Assembly: GCF_030813595.1 (NCBI RefSeq)
Contig: NZ_JAUSUH010000003.1
Location: forward strand, 248,001-312,000
Origin: Ancylobacter vacuolatus
GTDB taxonomy: Bacteria > Pseudomonadota > Alphaproteobacteria > Rhizobiales > Xanthobacteraceae
Length of the DNA: 64,000 bases
Reading direction: 5' to 3'
Each line of letters starts with the position of its first letter. Positions within the stretch are counted from its first letter, which is position 1. The notes below the pieces were generated by a model, which was not told where the DNA came from, searched no databases, and saw nothing but the letters and a program-made list of their open reading frames with translations. A program made the position numbers and the translations under genes. Positions 38,354-47,394 of this stretch are shown here, one piece after another.

Positions 38354-39445
38354 ATGAACAGGCGGCACATGCTCATCGCCGGGGCTGGCGGCGCGGCGGC
38401 AGCCGCCACCGGCGGGTGGCTGGGATGGCGCGGGGCGGTCGGCAGCGCCAGCGCCTATGAACGCTACAGCGCGGAGCTGCGGGCGCCGCTGCCGGCGGAC
38501 CCGCAGGTTCTCGACCTCATCCGCACCGCCACCCTCGCCGCCAGCGGCCACAACACCCAGCCCTGGCGCTTCCGGCTAGGGCCGGGCACGATCGACCTGC
38601 TGCCCGACCTCACCCGGGCGACGCCGGTGGTCGATCCCGACGACCACCATTTGTTCGTCAGCCTGGGCTGCGCCGCCGAGACGCTGGCGATCGCCGGGGC
38701 CGCCACCGGCCGGCCGGGCGACTTCAGCACCGCGCCGGAGGGCGGCCTGCGCTACAGTTTCGCCCCCGCGCCGCCGCGACCCGACCCGCTCTTTCCCGCC
38801 ATCGCCCGGCGCCAGAGCACGCGCGCGCTCTATGACGGGCGCCCGGTCCCGAATGAGGCGCTGGCGCGCCTGCAACAAGCGGGCGAGCGCGAGGGCGTGC
38901 GCTGCGTGCTGATCACCGAGCGCGCCCGCCTCGACCAGCTGCGCGACCTGACGCTTGCGGGCAACGAGGCGCAAATGCGCGACCCGGCCTTTATCGCCGA
39001 ATTGAAGCACTGGCTGCGCTTCAACCCGGCCAGCGCGATGCGCCAGGGCGACGGGCTCTATGCGGCGGCGAGCGGCAGCCCGACGCTGCCGGACTGGCTC
39101 GGGCCGCGCGCCTTCGACCTGTTCGTCACCGCCGCGTCCGAGAACGACAAATATGCCCGGCAGATCGATTCCTCGCCCGGCGTCGCGGTGTTTTTCGGCG
39201 CGCAGGCCGACCGCGCCCATTGGATCGAGGTCGGCCGCGCCTGCCACCGCTTCGCCCTCGCCGCCACCGCGCTGGGGCTGAAACTGGCCTGCATCAACCA
39301 GGCGGTGGAGGTGGCGCGGCTGCGCCCGGAACTCGCCGCGCTCGCCGGCGAGAACGGGCTGCGGCCGGACATGGTGATGCGCTTCGGCTATGGGCCGACG
39401 CTGCCCCTCTCGCCCCGCCGCCCGGTGGCTGAGGTGCTGGCGTGA
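38354..39445 (+). CDS. nitroreductase-like protein with Tat-type signal (Acg family)
   Basis: Protein of 363 residues whose two nitroreductase-like halves suggest the Acg type of fold; it probably binds FMN. The N-terminus MNRRHMLIAGAGGAAAAATG resembles a twin-arginine signal (only a pair RR before a hydrophobic stretch), so it may be periplasmic. SGHNTQPWRF is the usual flavin-binding opening. GGGAGG precedes GTG 38351 and ATG 38354; the ATG is chosen. The substrate is unknown. Confidence 0.82.
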   Translation: MNRRHMLIAGAGGAAAAATGGWLGWRGAVGSASAYERYSAELRAPLPADPQVLDLIRTATLAASGHNTQPWRFRLGPGTIDLLPDLTRATPVVDPDDHHLFVSLGCAAETLAIAGAATGRPGDFSTAPEGGLRYSFAPAPPRPDPLFPAIARRQSTRALYDGRPVPNEALARLQQAGEREGVRCVLITERARLDQLRDLTLAGNEAQMRDPAFIAELKHWLRFNPASAMRQGDGLYAAASGSPTLPDWLGPRAFDLFVTAASENDKYARQIDSSPGVAVFFGAQADRAHWIEVGRACHRFALAATALGLKLACINQAVEVARLRPELAALAGENGLRPDMVMRFGYGPTLPLSPRRPVAEVLA

Positions 39446-39612
39446 GGCGCGCCGCGCCGGGGGAGAGCGGGACGCGGGCGGGGGTAACGGGTGCAGCTTC
39501 GTCACGTCGCGACGATCATCCTTCTCGCCACGGTGACAGCGCACGCCGGGCGGGCTAAGCGTGAGGCCCGCCTCTGCCGCCGCTTTCCCCTCGGTCCCGT
39601 GTTCCCCGCCCC

Positions 39613-40950
39613 ATGTCCTATCTCATCTACGCCGCCATCCTTGTCGCCGTCGTCGCTCTGTTCGCGCTGATCACCGCGCGCGGGCGGGTGCATCCGTTCA
39701 TCGCGCTGGTGCTGGCGGCGTTCGCCTTCAATTATGGCGTCGGCTGGTCGCTGAGCTTCGTCGTGAAGTCCTTCGGCACCGGCTTCGGCCAGACGCTGGC
39801 GGCGCTCGGCGTCGTGGTGGTGACGGGGGCGCTGCTGGCGGAAATCGCCGACAGCACCGGCGCCACGGCACGGCTGCAGCAGATGGCGCGCGGCTGGCGC
39901 ACCCGCTCCGGCCCGCTCGCCGTGCTCGGGCTGATCGGCGGCATGTGCTCGACCCCGGCGGCGGCGTTCGCGCTGCTGAACCCGCTGCGGCGCGGCATTG
40001 GCGGCGACAGCCCGCGCTCGGCGCTCACCCTCGGCCTCGCGCTCTCGGCCGGCCATGGCCTGCTGATCCCCGCCCCCACCGTGCTGGCGAGCCTCACCAT
40101 TCTGCGCGCCGACTGGGGGCTGGCGGTGGCGATCGGCCTGCCTTTGGCGCTGATCGCCGGCGCGTTCGGGGCGCTGTTCGCAAAGGGCTGCGCCAGCGGC
40201 GCGCCGAACCCGCTCGACACATCCGCCGGCATGGCAGGCACCTCGCTGCACGCGCCCCGGCGCGGGGCGCTGGCGCTGCTCATTGTCAGCCTGGTGCTGG
40301 TGGCGCTGCTGATCGTGCAGGCGCTGGGCGACATCGCCTCCGAGCCGTTCGGCGGCGGCAATGACCGGCATTTCATCCTGGCGCTGGGCAATCCGGTGCT
40401 GCTGCTGGTGGTGGGCGTCGGCCTGCTGCTGCTGCTGAGCTGGAGCTGGGAGAAGGGCGGCCTGAGCGAAGCCGGCTGGGCCGGGCGGGCGCTGACCAAG
40501 GTGGCGCCGCTGCTGCTGATCCTCGGCGCCGCCGGCGGCCTCGCCAAGGTGGCGCAGGATGTCGGCATGGCTGATATGACGGCGGAATATCTCATTCCCC
40601 TCGCCCCCACCTCCGGCGCACTGGTGCTGGTGCTGCCCTTCGCCCTCGCCGCCGTGATCAAGACGCTGCAGGGCTCCTCGCTGGTCGCCGCCATCACGGC
40701 CGCCGGCATGATGATGGAACTCGCCGCCCCGCTGGGGCTCGGCGATCCCTCGGGGCGCGTTCTTGCCGCGCTGGCGGTGAGCGCCGGCGCCATGACCGTG
40801 CCGCAGATCAATGACGGACTGTTCTGGCTGGTGACGCGGGCGGGCCGATTCACCCCGCCGGCGGCGCTGGCGCGGCTCTCGGGTGGCGTGCTGCTGCAAA
40901 GCGGGGTGATCCTCGCCGGCCTCATCGCCCTGCGCGCCGCCACCGCCTGA
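39613..40950 (+). CDS. GntP-family permease
   Basis: Membrane carrier of 445 residues with about 12-14 helices. The family segments GGMCSTPAAAFALLNPL, SAGHGLLIPAPTVLA and KTLQGSSLVAAITAAGMM match gluconate/hydroxy-acid permeases. The start is ATG 39613. It is followed 29 bases later by a GH1 enzyme, so the pair may be co-expressed. The substrate could be gluconate, glycerate or another sugar acid. Confidence 0.88.
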   Translation: MSYLIYAAILVAVVALFALITARGRVHPFIALVLAAFAFNYGVGWSLSFVVKSFGTGFGQTLAALGVVVVTGALLAEIADSTGATARLQQMARGWRTRSGPLAVLGLIGGMCSTPAAAFALLNPLRRGIGGDSPRSALTLGLALSAGHGLLIPAPTVLASLTILRADWGLAVAIGLPLALIAGAFGALFAKGCASGAPNPLDTSAGMAGTSLHAPRRGALALLIVSLVLVALLIVQALGDIASEPFGGGNDRHFILALGNPVLLLVVGVGLLLLLSWSWEKGGLSEAGWAGRALTKVAPLLLILGAAGGLAKVAQDVGMADMTAEYLIPLAPTSGALVLVLPFALAAVIKTLQGSSLVAAITAAGMMMELAAPLGLGDPSGRVLAALAVSAGAMTVPQINDGLFWLVTRAGRFTPPAALARLSGGVLLQSGVILAGLIALRAATA

Positions 40951-40979
40951 GGAATGGCCCCTTTCGAGGACCCGCTTCG

Positions 40980-42443
40980 ATGCTGCGACGCCGTGACCTG
41001 CTGCTCTCCGCCCTTGCCGCCGCCGGCCTACCCGCTCTGCCCCTGACCGCCCGCGCGCAAGCCGCCGCCGCACTGCCTGCCGCCGCGCCTCTGCTGCCGG
41101 CCGGCACGCCGCGCCTGCCGGCGGATTTCGTCTGGGGCGCTTCCACCTCGGCCTATCAGATCGAGGGCGCGGTGGCGGAGGGCGGGCGCAAGCCCTCGAT
41201 CTGGGACGTGTTTTCGCACACGCCCGGCCGCATCGCCGACGGCACCAATGGCGACGTCGCCTGCGACCACTATCACCGCTACCCCGACGACGTGGCGCTG
41301 ATGGCCGATCTCGGCTTCAAGGCCTACCGCTTCTCCCTCGCCTGGCCCCGGGTGATGCCCGACGGCACCGGCCCGGTGAACGCGGCGGGGCTCGATTTCT
41401 ACGACCGGCTGGTCGACACGCTGCTGGCGCGCGGCATCCAGCCCATGGCCTGCCTCTACCATTGGGACCTGCCACAGGCGCTGCAGGAACGCGGCGGCTG
41501 GCACAATCGCGACATCGCCCACTGGTTCGCCGACTATGCCCGCGCCGCCGTCCAGCGGCTCGGCGACCGGGTGAAGCCGTGGGCGATGCTGAACGAGCCC
41601 TCGGTGCACGCCATTTTCGGCCATGGCTTCGGCAATCACGCGCCGGGCCTGACCGGCTGGGACAGCTATGTGAAGGCGCAGCACCACCTCAACCTCGCGC
41701 AGGGCACCGGCATCGCCGCCGTGAAGGGGCTGCATCCGGGGCTGAAGCTCGGCACCGTGCTGTCGCTGCAGCCGATCTTCCCCGCCTCGCAGGACCCGGC
41801 CGACATCGCTGCCGCCGCCCGCTTCGATGCCTGCTGGAACACGATCAATCTCGACCCGCTGTTCCATGGCCGCTACCCCGAACTGTTTGCGGAGGCTTTC
41901 GCGCCGCTGGTCCAGCCGGGCGACCTGGAGACGATCCGCGCGCCGATCGACTTCCTCGGGGTGAATTATTACGGGCCGTCCTACATCAAGCACGAGCCCA
42001 ACGCCTTCCTCGCCCAGGCGAGTTGGGGCGCCCTGCCCCCGGACACGCCGACGACGCTGCTCGGTTGGCCGATCAGCGCCCAGGGCATGGTCGACGTGCT
42101 CGCCCGGCTGCGCGACGCCTATGGCAACCCGCCGGTCTTCATCACCGAAAACGGCGCCTGCTATGAAGACCCCGCCCCGGTGGATGGCGTGGTGCAGGAC
42201 CCCGCGCGGACGGAGTACATCCGCGCCCATCTGGTGGCGGCGGGCCAGGCGATCGAACAGGGCTGCGCGCTGAAGGGCTATTACGTCTGGTCGCTGCTCG
42301 ACAATTTCGAATGGGCGGAAGGCGAGCGCCGGCGCTTCGGCGTGGTGCGGGTGGATTTCGCCAACCAGCAGCGCACGCCGAAGCAATCGGCGCTGTATCT
42401 TTCCGGCCTGATGAAGGCACAGGGAGGGGTCGCCGCGCCCTGA
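40980..42443 (+). CDS. exported GH1 beta-glucosidase
   Basis: Glycoside hydrolase family 1 enzyme of 487 residues. A Tat-like signal (RRRDLLLSALAAAGLPALPL, cleavage near ARAQA) precedes the catalytic domain, which opens with DFVWGASTSAYQIEGAV. The acid/base is Glu206 in LNEPSV and the nucleophile Glu390 in ITENGA; WSLLDNFEW completes the signature. It should release glucose from beta-glucosides in the periplasm. Export of a GH1 enzyme is less usual than cytoplasmic location. Confidence 0.92.
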   Translation: MLRRRDLLLSALAAAGLPALPLTARAQAAAALPAAAPLLPAGTPRLPADFVWGASTSAYQIEGAVAEGGRKPSIWDVFSHTPGRIADGTNGDVACDHYHRYPDDVALMADLGFKAYRFSLAWPRVMPDGTGPVNAAGLDFYDRLVDTLLARGIQPMACLYHWDLPQALQERGGWHNRDIAHWFADYARAAVQRLGDRVKPWAMLNEPSVHAIFGHGFGNHAPGLTGWDSYVKAQHHLNLAQGTGIAAVKGLHPGLKLGTVLSLQPIFPASQDPADIAAAARFDACWNTINLDPLFHGRYPELFAEAFAPLVQPGDLETIRAPIDFLGVNYYGPSYIKHEPNAFLAQASWGALPPDTPTTLLGWPISAQGMVDVLARLRDAYGNPPVFITENGACYEDPAPVDGVVQDPARTEYIRAHLVAAGQAIEQGCALKGYYVWSLLDNFEWAEGERRRFGVVRVDFANQQRTPKQSALYLSGLMKAQGGVAAP

Positions 42444-42448
42444 GGTAC

Positions 42449-42487
42449 CCTGTTAACAGGCCGACATGCGCCCGACACATATGTCGG
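42449..42487. other. two palindromes between GH1 and ACP genes
   Basis: CCTGTTAACAGG (42449-42460) is a perfect 12-base palindrome. CCGACA-CATA-TGTCGG (42472-42487) is an inverted repeat with a four-base loop. There is no T-run, so they look more like operator sites for the ACP-ketosynthase operon than a terminator. Confidence 0.55.
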
Positions 42488-42575
42488 TCATTTGACGGCA
42501 GGTGCCCCAGGGCCCCTTCTATGTGCTACCTAACGCTACCGGCTCACGGGCCGAGACACGAGACAGAGCAGCAGC

Positions 42576-42845
42576 ATGCAGACAGACGATCCCGCCGTCG
42601 CCGAAATCGTCGACTTCATCTCCGGCGAAGTCGGGGTCGACAAGAGCCTCCTGACCCCGGAGACGCCGGTGGCGGAACTGGGTATCTCCTCGCTCGACCT
42701 GATCGAGACCATCTTCAAGCTGGAGAGCCGTTTCGGCATCGAGATTCCCAATGACGGCCCGCTCAACGGCAATGACGTGACCGTGGGCACGCTGGTCGAC
42801 CATGTCGCCGAGCTGCTGGCGGCGCAGAAGGGCAAGACCGCCTGA
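42576..42845 (+). CDS. stand-alone acyl carrier protein (NodF-like)
   Basis: ACP of 89 residues. The phosphopantetheine site is Ser39 in GISSLDLIE, where Ser replaces the Asp of the usual DSL. Acidic helices II and III follow (TIFKLESRFGIEIP). Its stop overlaps the ketosynthase start (TGATG at 42843-42847), so the two are coupled and probably work together on a special fatty acid, as NodF does with NodE. It is not the housekeeping AcpP. Confidence 0.88.
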   Translation: MQTDDPAVAEIVDFISGEVGVDKSLLTPETPVAELGISSLDLIETIFKLESRFGIEIPNDGPLNGNDVTVGTLVDHVAELLAAQKGKTA

Positions 42846-44059
42846 TGAAGTCTCGCGTCGCCATCACCGGGCTGGGCTCGCTCTCGGCGCTGGGCAATGA
42901 CGTGTCCGCCCATCTCGAAGGCCTGCGCGCCGGCACGGTGGGCATTGGCGAGACGCGCGGCGTCGACGTCTCCTCGATGAAGACCAAGATTTCCGCCGAG
43001 GTGCGCGGCTTCGTGCCGGAAGAGCATTTCGAGCCGCGCCAGCTCGGCCTCATCGACCGCACCTCGCAATTCGCCGTGGTCGTCGCCCGGCAGGCGCTGG
43101 CGGATGCCGGACCGGTGCTGGAAGGCGTGGCGCGCCATCGCGTCGGCGCCATCTTCGCCGCTTCCGTCGGTTTCCACGCCGTCGATGACAGCTACCGCAA
43201 GCTCTATGCCGAAGGCGCGGCGCGGCCGCACCCCTTCACCGTGCCGCGCGCCATGCCGAGCGGCCAGGTGAGCCATGTGACGATGGATCTCGGCATTCAC
43301 GGCCCGGCCTTTTCCATCGCCTCGGCCTGCTCGTCCGCCGCCCATTCCATCGGCACCGCCTTCCACATGGTGCGTTCCGGCATGCTGGATGTCGCCGTGT
43401 CCGGCGGGGCGGAATCGCAGCTCACCTATGGCATGCTGAAGAGCTGGGAGGCGCTGCGCGTGCTGTCCCCGGATGGCTGCCGCCCGTTCTCCAAGGACCG
43501 CGCCGGCCTCGTCATCGGCGAGGGCGCCGGCGCCGTGGTGCTGGAGAACATGGACCGCGCCCTGGCGCGCGGCGCCACCATCCATGCCGAGCTGGTCGGC
43601 TTCGGCATGAGCGCCGACGGCATGGACATCACCGCCCCCGACATGGCGAGCGCGGCCGCCTCGATGCGCTTCGCGCTGGAGGATGCCGGGCTGGCGCCGG
43701 AGGCGATCGACTATGTCAGCGCCCACGGCACCGCCACGGTGCTGAACGACAAGACCGAGGCCGGCGCGCTGCGGCTGGTGTTCGGCGATCACCTCGCCCG
43801 GCTGCCGGTGTCGTCATCGAAATCGCAGTACGGCCACACCATGAACGCCTCCGGCGCGCTGGACTGCGTGACCACCGTGCTCGCCTTGCGCGAAGGCTTC
43901 CTGCCGCCGACCATGGGCTTTCGCGAGGCCGACCCGGACTGCGATCTCGACTGCGTGCCGAACGGCGCGCGGGTGGCGGCGATCGAGCACGCGATCTCCT
44001 CATCCTTCGCCTTTGGCGGGCTGAACGCGGTGCTGGCGCTGAAGCGGTTCGGGGGCTGA
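42845..44059 (+). CDS. beta-ketoacyl-ACP synthase (FabF/NodE-like)
   Basis: Condensing enzyme of 404 residues with the full triad: Cys162 (SACSSAAH), His294 (SAHGTATVLND) and His331 (KSQYGHTMNASG), plus Lys326. It elongates an acyl chain on the partner ACP encoded just upstream. Length and the ACP-KS pairing resemble NodFE, but no nod genes are present. A specialised lipid or an acylated product is likely; the product is unknown. Confidence 0.9.
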   Translation: MKSRVAITGLGSLSALGNDVSAHLEGLRAGTVGIGETRGVDVSSMKTKISAEVRGFVPEEHFEPRQLGLIDRTSQFAVVVARQALADAGPVLEGVARHRVGAIFAASVGFHAVDDSYRKLYAEGAARPHPFTVPRAMPSGQVSHVTMDLGIHGPAFSIASACSSAAHSIGTAFHMVRSGMLDVAVSGGAESQLTYGMLKSWEALRVLSPDGCRPFSKDRAGLVIGEGAGAVVLENMDRALARGATIHAELVGFGMSADGMDITAPDMASAAASMRFALEDAGLAPEAIDYVSAHGTATVLNDKTEAGALRLVFGDHLARLPVSSSKSQYGHTMNASGALDCVTTVLALREGFLPPTMGFREADPDCDLDCVPNGARVAAIEHAISSSFAFGGLNAVLALKRFGG

Positions 44060-44160
44060 GCGGGCGGCCCCTGGCCTCGGCCCCTCTCGCGTTGAGGTGT
44101 CTTCCGTCGGGCGGTGCCGGGCGATCCGGTCCCGAGCGCCGGCGGCATTGGTGTCACGGA

Positions 44161-44391
44161 TTATGGCGAAGGCGCCGGCCCTGCGGGTGGAGCGACCGGC
44201 CGCGCGCCCGAGGCGGGCACGTCGCGCGCGCGTGTGGCCGCATCCGTTCCGACGGGGGGCTGCACCTTCGGTTTAACGCGCATCTGCAGGGAAGGGTCGA
44301 TGACTTTCGATCCGATATTCTCCTCCGCCATGGCGACCCCGGCCATCAGGATGGCGCCCGTCAGGGCAAGGGCGCTACCAAAGATCTTCAT
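44161..44391 (-). CDS. small exported protein of unknown function
   Basis: A 76-residue product with a clear Sec signal peptide (MKIFGSALALTGAILMAGVA, cleavage near AMAEE) and a mature part of about 54 residues, rich in Pro and Ala at the end (GARPVAPPAGPAPSP). AAAGGA lies eight bases before the ATG. It converges on the ketosynthase gene. Not recognised; it could be a small periplasmic protein. Confidence 0.65.
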   Translation of the reverse strand: MKIFGSALALTGAILMAGVAMAEENIGSKVIDPSLQMRVKPKVQPPVGTDAATRARDVPASGARPVAPPAGPAPSP

Positions 44392-44795
44392 CGCGATCGT
44401 CCTTTGCGCCGCAAGGGCGAGCCAAGGAGTTCGGCGTCAGCGAGCCGCTAGGGACGGTACACCCTTTCCAAAGGTAAATCACGACCTTTGCCGTTCCGGC
44501 CCCGATTGCGGCGGACCGCGCACCAGGGCGCGGTGGCGGCGCTGGCGGGCTCAACGCCGCGCGGGCGCTGAAGCGGTTCGGGGGTGAGCGGGCGGCCGTT
44601 CCCCGGACCAGCCGCGCCGCTCCATCGTCAGAGGCGTTCCCCGGACCAGCCGCGCCCCGCGCGGCGCCGATCCGGGGCCCAGGGGACCGGGCGGGCGTTC
44701 TTTTTGCCGGCGCCGAAGAAGTTTGTGCGGAAGAGTTTTCCGCTGGGTCCCGGCTCGCCTTCCGCTGACGCTCAGGCGTCCGGGACACGTCGCCC
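44392..44795. repeat. dispersed repeats, no gene
   Basis: GTTCCCCGGACCAGCCGCGC occurs twice (near 44601 and 44635), followed by CGCCGATCCGGGGCCCAGG, GAGTTTTCCGCTGGGTCCCG and GACGCTCAGGCGTCCGGGAC. The stretch from 44392 to about 44580 shows nothing recognisable apart from a short echo of the ketosynthase gene end (GAAGCGGTTCGGGGG at about 44570). Confidence 0.7.
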
Positions 44796-45767
44796 TCACC
44801 CCTCCACCGCGAATTCCCCCGCCAGCTTCTCGCCCACCAGCGCCGCCACCGCGCCGCGCTGGGCGACGAGCCGCTCCCGGCAGAAGGCGGCGGTCTCGCG
44901 TGGCAGGCGCCCCAATTCCTGCCGGCGGGCGATCAGAGTGAGATGCCGGGTCAGCCCCGGCCCGGGCAACGCGTGGCAGGCGAGGCCATCGAGCGGCAGG
45001 CCGGCCTCCAACAGGCAGAGCGGGGTGGTGACGGCGAAGCCCGCCCCCTCGACCACAGCGGCGGTGACGCCATAGGGTGTGTCGAATTCCAGCGGGCGCG
45101 GCAGATCGAGCCGCAACCGACGCAGATGCCGCTCCACCTCCATGCCGGTCTTGGAACGGGCGGAAAAGCGCACCAGCGGCACGGTGGCGGCCAGCATCTC
45201 CAGCTCCGCCGCGTTGGCGGGAGCGGGAAGCGCCGCCGGCAGCAGCAGCAGATAGGGCTCGGTGAGCAGCGGCCAGCGCTCCAGCCCCTCGATCTCATCG
45301 AGATCGTCGGCGCCGACCAGAAGGTCGAGCTGGCGGGTCAGCAGCGCCCCGGCATGGGAGGCGGTGAGGCCCGACAAAAGCGACACCTGCTCCGCCTTTT
45401 CCCCCAGCGCCCGGGCGAGCGGCGCCATCAGCACCCGCGAGAGCGAATCCACCAGCCCCGCGCGCAGCAGCGGCAGGCGGGCATGCTCGGCCTCGCGCAG
45501 CAGCGGCGCGATCTGGCGCGCTTCCGACAGCAGCGCGCTCGCCCGCTGGCGCAGCGCGCCGCCGGCGGCGGTGAGGCCGAGCGGGCGGGCGCTGCGGTCG
45601 AACAGGCCGATGCCGATGCGGCGCTCAAGGTCCGCCACCGCCTGCGAGATCGCCGGCTGGGTCAGCCCAAGCCGGCGCGCCGCCTGCGCCATGGTGCCGG
45701 CGTCGCAGACGGCGAGGAAGATTTCCAGTGCGCGCAGGTCGAAGGGCAGCGTGTCGGCGGGGGGCAT
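44796..45767 (-). CDS. LysR-family regulator divergent from mgdA
   Basis: Regulator of 323 residues. The winged HTH (about 8-68) reads LRALEIFLAVCDAGTMAQAA and TQPAISQAVADLERRIG; the effector-binding domain follows. It is divergent from the N-methylglutamate dehydrogenase genes, and an LysR-type T-N11-A palindrome lies in the gap, so it is a candidate regulator of that operon. The effector is unknown. Confidence 0.88.
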   Translation of the reverse strand: MPPADTLPFDLRALEIFLAVCDAGTMAQAARRLGLTQPAISQAVADLERRIGIGLFDRSARPLGLTAAGGALRQRASALLSEARQIAPLLREAEHARLPLLRAGLVDSLSRVLMAPLARALGEKAEQVSLLSGLTASHAGALLTRQLDLLVGADDLDEIEGLERWPLLTEPYLLLLPAALPAPANAAELEMLAATVPLVRFSARSKTGMEVERHLRRLRLDLPRPLEFDTPYGVTAAVVEGAGFAVTTPLCLLEAGLPLDGLACHALPGPGLTRHLTLIARRQELGRLPRETAAFCRERLVAQRGAVAALVGEKLAGEFAVEG

Positions 45768-45789
45768 GGGGCGGTCTTTCGTGTCGCGC

Positions 45790-45900
45790 CGTCATCCTGA
45801 GGTGCCCGGCGCGAGCCGGGCGTAGAGGGATATCGGGGTGCGCGGAAAGCCCATCCTTCGAGGCTCGTTTCACTCGCACCTCAGGATGACGGTGTCCTCT
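45790..45900. repeat. dispersed palindromic repeat
   Basis: CGTCATCCTGAGGTGCCCGG on the left and CACCTCAGGATGACG on the right enclose CATCCTTCGAGGCTCG. Same family as at 4008, 25175 and 60360. It lies between the LysR gene and the mgdA promoter. Confidence 0.78.
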
Positions 45901-45910
45901 TGGGCTCGTC

Positions 45911-45927
45911 TATAACCAAAACTTATA
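45911..45927. promoter_or_regulatory. possible LysR-type binding site upstream of mgdA
   Basis: TATAACCAAAACTTATA has perfect TATAA/TTATA arms and fits the T-N11-A rule, in an AT-rich island 72 bases before the mgdA start. Inferred only. Confidence 0.5.
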
Positions 45928-45998
45928 TTATCACCAGATCGAGGTTGATCTATAGGTTTTCGCCGTGTCTGGCACCGATCGTCCCCGAGCGAGCCCTC

Positions 45999-47249
45999 AT
46001 GCGCTATTCCTTTCTCAGCCTCCTTGCCAACGGGCTTTCCGGGCAGTCCCGCTGGACCCCGGCCTGGCGCGACGCGGCGCCGAAGCCCGCTTATGACGTG
46101 ATCATCGTCGGTGGTGGCGGGCATGGGCTGGCGACCGCCTATTACCTCGCCAAGGTGCACGGCATCCGCAATGTCGCGGTGCTGGAAAAGGGCGTCATCG
46201 GCTCCGGCAATGCCGGGCGCAATACCACCATCATCCGCTCCAACTATCTCCTGCCGGGCAATGAGCCGTTCTACGAATGGTCGATGAAGCTGTGGGAGGG
46301 GCTGGAGCAGGAGCTGAACTACAACGCGATGGTGAGCCAGCGCGGCATTCTCAACCTGTTCCATTCCGACGCCCAGCGCGACGCCTATGCACGGCGCGGC
46401 AACGCGATGCGGCTCGCCGGCGTCGATTCGCAGCTGCTGGACAAGGCGCGCGTCAAGGCGATGTACCCGTTCCTCGATTTCGACAATGCGCGCTTCCCCA
46501 TCCAGGGCGGGCTGCTGCAGGCCCGCGCCGGCACCGCCCGCCACGACGCCGTCGTGTGGGGCTATGCCCGCGCCGCCGACCGGCTCGGCGTCGATATCGT
46601 GCAGAATTGCGAGGTGACCGGGTTCATCCGCGAGGGCGACGCCATTGTCGGGGTGGAGACCACGCGCGGCGCGGTGCGGGCGGGCAAGGTCGCGGTGGCG
46701 GTCGCGGGCTCTTCCTCGCGCGTCGCCGGCATGGCCGGGCTGCGGCTGCCGATCGAGAGCCATGTGCTGCAGGCCTTCGTCTCCGAGGGGCTGAAGCCTG
46801 TCGTCGACGGCGTCATCACCTTCGGCGCCGGGCATTTCTACATCTCGCAATCCGACAAGGGCGGGCTGGTGTTTGGCGGCGACATCGACGGCTATAATTC
46901 CTACGCCCAGCGCGGCAATCTCCCCGTGATCGAGGATGTGTGCGAGGGCGGCATGGCCCTGATGCCGCGCATCGGAAGGCTGCGGCTGCTGCGGCACTGG
47001 GGCGGCATCATGGACATGTCGATGGACGGCTCGCCGATCATCGACCGCACGCCGGTGCCGGGGCTCTTCCTCAATGCCGGCTGGTGCTATGGCGGCTTCA
47101 AGGCGACGCCGGCCTCGGGCTGGTGCTTCGCCCATCTGCTGGCGAAGGGCGAGCCGCACGAAACCGCCGGCGCCTTCCGGCTCGACCGCTTCCGCACCGG
47201 CCATCTCATCGACGAGAAGGGAGTCGGCGCCCAACCGAACCTGCATTGA
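45999..47249 (+). CDS. mgdA: N-methylglutamate dehydrogenase subunit A (sarcosine oxidase beta-like)
   Basis: FAD subunit of 416 residues, the usual SoxB/MgdA length, with GGGGHG at 38-43 and the RNTTIIRSNY segment, whose neighbourhood carries the covalent-flavin site in SoxB. It oxidises the N-methyl group of N-methylglutamate (or sarcosine). The ATG at 45999 is chosen because the product then begins MRYSFLSLL like SoxB. The presence of mgsABC and gmaS in the same locus favours the N-methylglutamate role. Confidence 0.87.
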   Translation: MRYSFLSLLANGLSGQSRWTPAWRDAAPKPAYDVIIVGGGGHGLATAYYLAKVHGIRNVAVLEKGVIGSGNAGRNTTIIRSNYLLPGNEPFYEWSMKLWEGLEQELNYNAMVSQRGILNLFHSDAQRDAYARRGNAMRLAGVDSQLLDKARVKAMYPFLDFDNARFPIQGGLLQARAGTARHDAVVWGYARAADRLGVDIVQNCEVTGFIREGDAIVGVETTRGAVRAGKVAVAVAGSSSRVAGMAGLRLPIESHVLQAFVSEGLKPVVDGVITFGAGHFYISQSDKGGLVFGGDIDGYNSYAQRGNLPVIEDVCEGGMALMPRIGRLRLLRHWGGIMDMSMDGSPIIDRTPVPGLFLNAGWCYGGFKATPASGWCFAHLLAKGEPHETAGAFRLDRFRTGHLIDEKGVGAQPNLH

Positions 47250-47264
47250 TGACCGCCATTAGCG

Positions 47265-47375
47265 CCCTCCCCCTCACCCCATCCCTCTCCCCCACGGGGA
47301 GAGGGAGCCGGCCGCCCTTCACCTCTCCCCGTGGGGGAGAGGTCGGATCGCCCCGCGATCCGGGTGAGGGGCTTC
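47265..47375. repeat. inverted repeat between mgdA and mgdB
   Basis: CTCTCCCCCACGGGGAGAGG and CCTCTCCCCGTGGGGGAGAG stand 20 bases apart, flanked by CCTCACCC and GGGTGAGGGG. A large hairpin inside the operon; it may adjust subunit ratios or messenger stability. Confidence 0.8.
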
Positions 47376-47394
47376 CTCCCAAAGGTGCCGCCTG

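Noticed and set aside
45968-45984. TGGCAC upstream of mgdA as a sigma-54 promoter
   Set aside because: The -24 half is perfect but the -12 half (GTCC instead of TTGC) is not, so it was not listed as a promoter.
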